Source of the DNA: RGIG7949 sp045628845
Lineage (GTDB): Bacteria; Bacillota; Clostridia; Oscillospirales; Oscillospiraceae
NCBI GenBank assembly: GCA_045628845.1
Contig: JAZQQE010000077.1
Span: 1-8,803, forward strand
DNA length: 8,803 nt
Direction: 5' to 3'
Below the pieces are notes generated by a model, which was given only the letters and a program-made list of their open reading frames with translations, made no database searches and was not told where the DNA came from. Of the stretch, positions 5,872 to 8,803 are shown piece after piece (positions within the stretch are counted from its first letter, which is position 1; every line of letters begins with the position of its first letter). The position numbers were made by a program, and so were the translations under genes.

Positions 5872-6747
5872 ATGGACAGCAACGAAAAAGTAAACGTACA
5901 ATGGTTCCCCGGGCACATGGCGAAGGCCCGGCGCATGATGACCGAGAGCGTGAAGCTCGTGGACGTCGTGTGCGAGATAGCCGATGCGCGCATACCCATA
6001 AGCAGCCGCAATCCGGAGCTCGATTCGCTGCTTGCGGGCCGTCCGCGCCTGCTCGTGCTCAACAGAACGGACCTCGCGGACCCCGCCGTGACGAAGCTGT
6101 GGGCGGCGCATTTCCGCTCTGAGGGCGTCCCCGTGATAGAGACGGACAGCCGCTCGGGCAGGGGCGTGAACGGATTTCTTCCCGCGGTGCGTTCTCTTCT
6201 GAGCGAGCGCATCGCCGCGCTCGAAGCCAAGGGGCAGGGCGGCAGAGCCCTGCGCGCCATGGTAGTCGGCGTGCCGAACGTCGGCAAATCCACGTTTATC
6301 AATAAGCTCGCCGGCCGCAAGGCGGCGATAGCGTCCGACAGACCGGGCGTAACGCGCGGCAAGCAGTGGATAACAGTCGGCAGCTCCCTCGAGCTGCTCG
6401 ACACTCCGGGCCTGCTTTGGCCGAAGCTCGACGGCGAGAACGTCGGCGAGCACCTCGCCTTCACGGGCGCCGTGAAGGATCAGATACTCGATATCGAGGC
6501 GATAGCGGCGCACCTGCTCGCGTGGCTCGCGAAGAACTACCCAGAGCTCGTCACCGCGCGCTATAAGATAACTCCCTCGGAGGATCTCGCGGGCTGGGAG
6601 CTGCTCGAAATGGCGGCGAGGAAGCGCGGCTTCCTCATCTCCGGCGGCGAGGTCGACACCGAGCGCATGTCGAACATACTGCTCGACGAGTTCCGCGGCG
6701 GAGTCATAGGCCGCATCTCGCTCGAAAGGCCTGGTGACGAGGCATGA
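5872..6747 (+). CDS. rbgA: Ribosome biogenesis GTPase RbgA (YlqF)
   Basis: A 291-aa circularly permuted GTPase needed for a late step of 50S subunit assembly in Bacillus. The G motifs appear in the permuted order that defines the family: G4 NRTD at residues 64-67, G1 GVPNVGKS at 133-140, G2 around the Thr of RPGVTRG, and G3 DTPG at 177-180. The N-terminal WFPGHMAKA segment (11-19) is the usual YlqF opening, and a C-terminal helical domain of about 100 residues binds rRNA. The start ATG 5872 lies six bases after AAGGA (5861-5865); the in-frame TTG at 5866 is too close to that site. It begins nine bases after the preceding stop and overlaps rnhB by four bases (ATGA). Position near rplS and rnhB matches Firmicutes synteny. 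Confidence 0.96.
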   Translation: MDSNEKVNVQWFPGHMAKARRMMTESVKLVDVVCEIADARIPISSRNPELDSLLAGRPRLLVLNRTDLADPAVTKLWAAHFRSEGVPVIETDSRSGRGVNGFLPAVRSLLSERIAALEAKGQGGRALRAMVVGVPNVGKSTFINKLAGRKAAIASDRPGVTRGKQWITVGSSLELLDTPGLLWPKLDGENVGEHLAFTGAVKDQILDIEAIAAHLLAWLAKNYPELVTARYKITPSEDLAGWELLEMAARKRGFLISGGEVDTERMSNILLDEFRGGVIGRISLERPGDEA

Positions 6748-7325
6748 GAGACGCTGCTGAGGAATTCGGCTGCGTCGTCTGCGGAGCGGACGAGGCGGGC
6801 GCGGGCCCTCTCGCAGGCCCGGTATACGCCGCGGCGGTGATACTGCCGCGCGGATGCGTCATCGAAGGGCTCGACGACTCCAAGAAGCTCACCGAGAAGA
6901 AGAGGGAAGCCCTCTTCGACGTGATATGCCGCGAGGCAGTCTCCTACGCCATAACGAGCGTCGATGAAAAGAAGATAGACGAGATAAACATCCTGCGCGC
7001 GCGCATGCTCGCCATGGATGAGGCCATAAAGAGGCTCGGCACCGTGCCGGAGCTCGCCCTCATAGACGGCAACCGCACCGAGGGCATAGACGGCAACACA
7101 CAGCCCGTCATCGGCGGCGACGGGATATATTCCTGCATCGCGGCGGCGTCCGTGCTTGCCAAGGTCAGCAGGGACAGATACATGCTCGCCCTCGCGGAAA
7201 AATACCCGCAGTACGCCTTCGAAAGGCACAAGGGCTACGGCACGAAGCTCCACTACGAGCGCCTCGCGCAGTACGGCCCCTGCCCGGCGCACCGCGTGAC
7301 ATTCCTAAAAAAGAAGCATGGATAG
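6744..7325 (+). CDS. rnhB: Ribonuclease HII, with Ala in place of the GRG arginine
   Basis: A 193-aa enzyme that cuts the RNA strand of RNA-DNA hybrids and starts removal of single ribonucleotides from DNA. The four metal-binding acids are present: Asp16 and Glu17 (ADEAG), Asp108 (LIDGN) and Asp126 (GGDGIYS), at the same numbers as in E. coli RNase HII. The conserved tyrosine region HKGYGT is at 162-167. The oddity is at residue 20: the DEAGRG motif reads DEAGAG (codons GGC GCG GGC), so the arginine of the GRG motif, which helps recognise the ribonucleotide at an RNA-DNA junction, is alanine. The start ATG overlaps the rbgA stop by four bases, and GGTGA at 6733-6737 may be the weak ribosome binding site. 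It overlaps yraN by eight bases. Confidence 0.95.
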   Translation: MRDAAEEFGCVVCGADEAGAGPLAGPVYAAAVILPRGCVIEGLDDSKKLTEKKREALFDVICREAVSYAITSVDEKKIDEINILRARMLAMDEAIKRLGTVPELALIDGNRTEGIDGNTQPVIGGDGIYSCIAAASVLAKVSRDRYMLALAEKYPQYAFERHKGYGTKLHYERLAQYGPCPAHRVTFLKKKHG

Positions 7326-7671
7326 CCGGCTCATCGGAGCCTGGGGAGAGGCGGAGGCCGCCCGCTTCCTCCGTAAAAAGGGCTGGAAGATACTCGGCAT
7401 GAATTACCGTACCCGCATGGGCGAAGTTGACATAATATCGTCAAAGTCCGGCGTCGTCGCGTTCGTCGAGGTAAAGACGAGGCGCGGAACGGACCACGGC
7501 GAGGCAAAGGAATTCGTCACGCTCCGCAAGCAGGCGCGCGTGCGCCTCGCCGCAGAGGACTGGCTGACAAAGAACGAGACGGGGCTCCAGCCGCGCTTCG
7601 ACGTAGTCGAGGTGTACCGGAGACCGGACGGTACCGCGGAGGTAAACCATATTGAAGACGCATTCCAATGA
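7318..7671 (+). CDS. yraN: UPF0102 / YraN family protein (predicted endonuclease-like fold)
   Basis: A 117-aa protein, the normal size for the family. The signature is complete: GAWGEAEAARFLRKKGWKIL at residues 7-26, GEVDII with Asp38, and FVEVKTR with Glu51 and Lys53. These D...ExK residues match the PD-(D/E)XK nuclease fold to which YraN proteins belong, and suggest a role in nucleic-acid processing, though no specific activity is known to me. The start ATG 7318 lies within the last codons of rnhB (8-base overlap), with only a weak AAGAAG upstream, so translation is probably coupled. The rnhB-yraN pairing is frequent in Firmicutes (recollection) and may hint at a shared role in DNA repair or RNA-DNA hybrid removal. 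Its 3' end overlaps the dipeptidase gene by 20 bases. Confidence 0.93.
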   Translation: MDSRLIGAWGEAEAARFLRKKGWKILGMNYRTRMGEVDIISSKSGVVAFVEVKTRRGTDHGEAKEFVTLRKQARVRLAAEDWLTKNETGLQPRFDVVEVYRRPDGTAEVNHIEDAFQ

Positions 7672-8581
7672 TATCCCGCTCTTTGACGGGCACTGCGACA
7701 CCCTGCTGCACCTCAAGGGCAACCTGCTGAAAAACGACTGCCACGTCGACTTGACGCGCGCGGACTATTCGCCGTACGCGCAGTTCTTTGCGATATTCCA
7801 TCCGTTCAAGGCCGCGTTCGACGAGTATCATTCCAAGCTCATGCGCGAGCTCGAGGCGGCGGGAGAGGCGGTAACGCTCTGCCGCACCGCAGGTGAAGCG
7901 AAGGCCGCCGCCGAAAAGGGCGTCGCCGCGGCTTTCATCTCCGTCGAGGGCGCGCACGTCATCGACTGCGACATAGACCGGCTTCCGCAGATAAAGGAGA
8001 TGGGCGTCTCGTCCGTCTGCCTGACGTGGAACAATCCGACCGTCATTTCCGGAACGAACGTAAAGGAGTCCGACCGGGGGCTCTCCGACAGAGGCAGATC
8101 CTTCGTGCGCATGATGAACGACGTCGGCCTCATCGTCGACGTGTCACATCTGTCCGACCGCGGCTTCTGGGACGTCTGCGAGACCTGCGACGGCCCGTTC
8201 ATGGCCTCGCACAGCAACTCCCGCGCGCTCTGCTCCCACCCGCGCAACCTGACGGACGAGATGTTCCGCGCCGTCATCGAAAAGGGCGCCGTCGCGGGGC
8301 TCAACTTATTCACGGAATTCCTCACCGAGCCCGGAAAACCGACCACGGTGGAGGATGCGGTACATCATATCGAGCATTTTCTCGACCTCGGTGGAGAAAA
8401 GAACATCTCCATTGGCGGAGACCTCGACGGGTGCGAGACTCTGCCCGAGGGCATAAGCGGCGTCGGTGACGTCGGAAAGGTATTCGAGCTGCTCGTGGCC
8501 CGGGGCTGCCCGGAGAGCACGGCGCGTGACATATTTTACAATAATTTGATGAGAGTGGTGACACAGGTATGCGGTATGTAA
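7652..8581 (+). CDS. Membrane dipeptidase family (M19) zinc dipeptidase
   Basis: A 309-aa metallopeptidase of the renal/membrane dipeptidase family, which uses two zinc ions to split dipeptides, including some with a D-residue at the second position. All ligands are visible: His14 and Asp16 (DGHCD), the bridging Glu99 (SVEGAH), His166 (VDVSHLS), His187 (ASHSNSR) and the catalytic Asp257 (GGDLDG), plus the conserved HPRN at 196-199. There is no signal peptide, so it is likely cytoplasmic. The start is TTG 7652, nine bases after GGAGG (7638-7642). The product then begins MKTHSNDIPLFDGHCDT, and no ATG start would preserve the DGHCD motif. It overlaps yraN by 20 bases and thrC by 13. A role in peptide or peptidoglycan-fragment recycling is inferred. 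Confidence 0.95.
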   Translation: MKTHSNDIPLFDGHCDTLLHLKGNLLKNDCHVDLTRADYSPYAQFFAIFHPFKAAFDEYHSKLMRELEAAGEAVTLCRTAGEAKAAAEKGVAAAFISVEGAHVIDCDIDRLPQIKEMGVSSVCLTWNNPTVISGTNVKESDRGLSDRGRSFVRMMNDVGLIVDVSHLSDRGFWDVCETCDGPFMASHSNSRALCSHPRNLTDEMFRAVIEKGAVAGLNLFTEFLTEPGKPTTVEDAVHHIEHFLDLGGEKNISIGGDLDGCETLPEGISGVGDVGKVFELLVARGCPESTARDIFYNNLMRVVTQVCGM

Positions 8582-8803
8582 GCACAAGGAACGCTTCCGC
8601 GTTCGTGACGGCGTCCGAGGCGATAACGCGCGGACTTGCGGAGGACGGAGGGCTCTATCTGCCCGAGACCATCCCCGCGCTTGAAGGCGACTTCGTCGCA
8701 AAAATGACTCCGATGGCCTATCCGGAGCGCGCGGCGTTCATAATGAAGATGTATCTCGACGAGTTTACGTATGACGAGCTGCTCGCCATGGCGAGGGCCG
8801 CCT
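8569..8803 (+). CDS. thrC: Threonine synthase, N-terminal part (cut by the window end)
   Basis: The frame is open from ATG 8569 to the last base, giving 78 complete codons. The product begins MRYVSTRN, continues with AITRGLAEDGGLYLPE and then IPAL, the hallmark N-terminus of threonine synthase, which makes threonine from O-phosphohomoserine using pyridoxal phosphate. The PLP lysine and core domains lie beyond the window. The start is within the dipeptidase gene (13-base overlap, different frame), preceded by only a weak GGTG-type site, so coupling is likely. Later residues (MAYPERAAFIMKMYLDEFTYDEL) fit the small N-terminal domain. Identification rests on this domain only. Confidence 0.88.
   Translation, partial: MRYVSTRNASAFVTASEAITRGLAEDGGLYLPETIPALEGDFVAKMTPMAYPERAAFIMKMYLDEFTYDELLAMARAA

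Noticed and set aside
4468..6513. 681-aa open frame on the - strand
   Set aside because: It lies antisense to lepB, the membrane protein and rbgA, all clearly real. The product is rich in Arg, His and Glu without recognisable domains, as expected from GC-rich codon bias.

Overview
The window looks like chromosomal core sequence from a GC-rich member of the Clostridia, probably an Oscillospirales (Ruminococcaceae/Oscillospiraceae) gut-type bacterium. This is inferred from the gene order, the SpoIVFB-like protease, the Shine-Dalgarno-rich starts and the mix of very GC-rich genes with AT-rich control regions. All twelve supported genes lie on the + strand and are tightly packed, mostly with overlapping stops and starts. 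There is no tRNA, rRNA, CRISPR array, transposase or phage gene. No stretch over 300 bases lacks a gene.

Region 1 (1-184) is an AT-rich non-coding block made almost entirely of inverted repeats: four hairpins plus an 11-bp outer stem. It looks like a dispersed palindromic element and may carry a terminator for an upstream gene.

Region 2 (188-3466) holds four co-directional genes. They encode a 77-aa one-pass membrane protein, a minimal M50 (SpoIVFB-like) intramembrane metalloprotease, a TIGR03960-type radical SAM protein, and its usual partner, the TIGR03936/DUF2344 protein. The last two are a conserved pair with no biochemical role known to me.

Region 3 (3474-3990) is a self-contained rplS (L19) unit with a strong extended -10 promoter, a structured leader, the gene and a strong intrinsic terminator.

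Region 4 (4024-8803, running off the end) has its own promoter. It encodes signal peptidase I (lepB), an unrecognised polytopic membrane protein, the 50S-assembly GTPase RbgA, RNase HII (rnhB), a YraN/UPF0102 protein, an M19 membrane-dipeptidase-family enzyme, and the start of threonine synthase (thrC, cut by the window end). The neighbourhood rplS-lepB-rbgA-rnhB-yraN is a familiar Firmicutes ribosome-biogenesis and housekeeping cluster. The dipeptidase and thrC add amino-acid metabolism to the same probable transcript.

I do not see a clearly new multi-gene system. The best leads are the nested palindrome block, the membrane protein inserted between lepB and rbgA, the Arg-to-Ala change in the GRG motif of RNase HII, the second CX3CX2C motif at the end of the radical SAM protein, and the reduced SpoIVFA/SpoIVFB-like pair.
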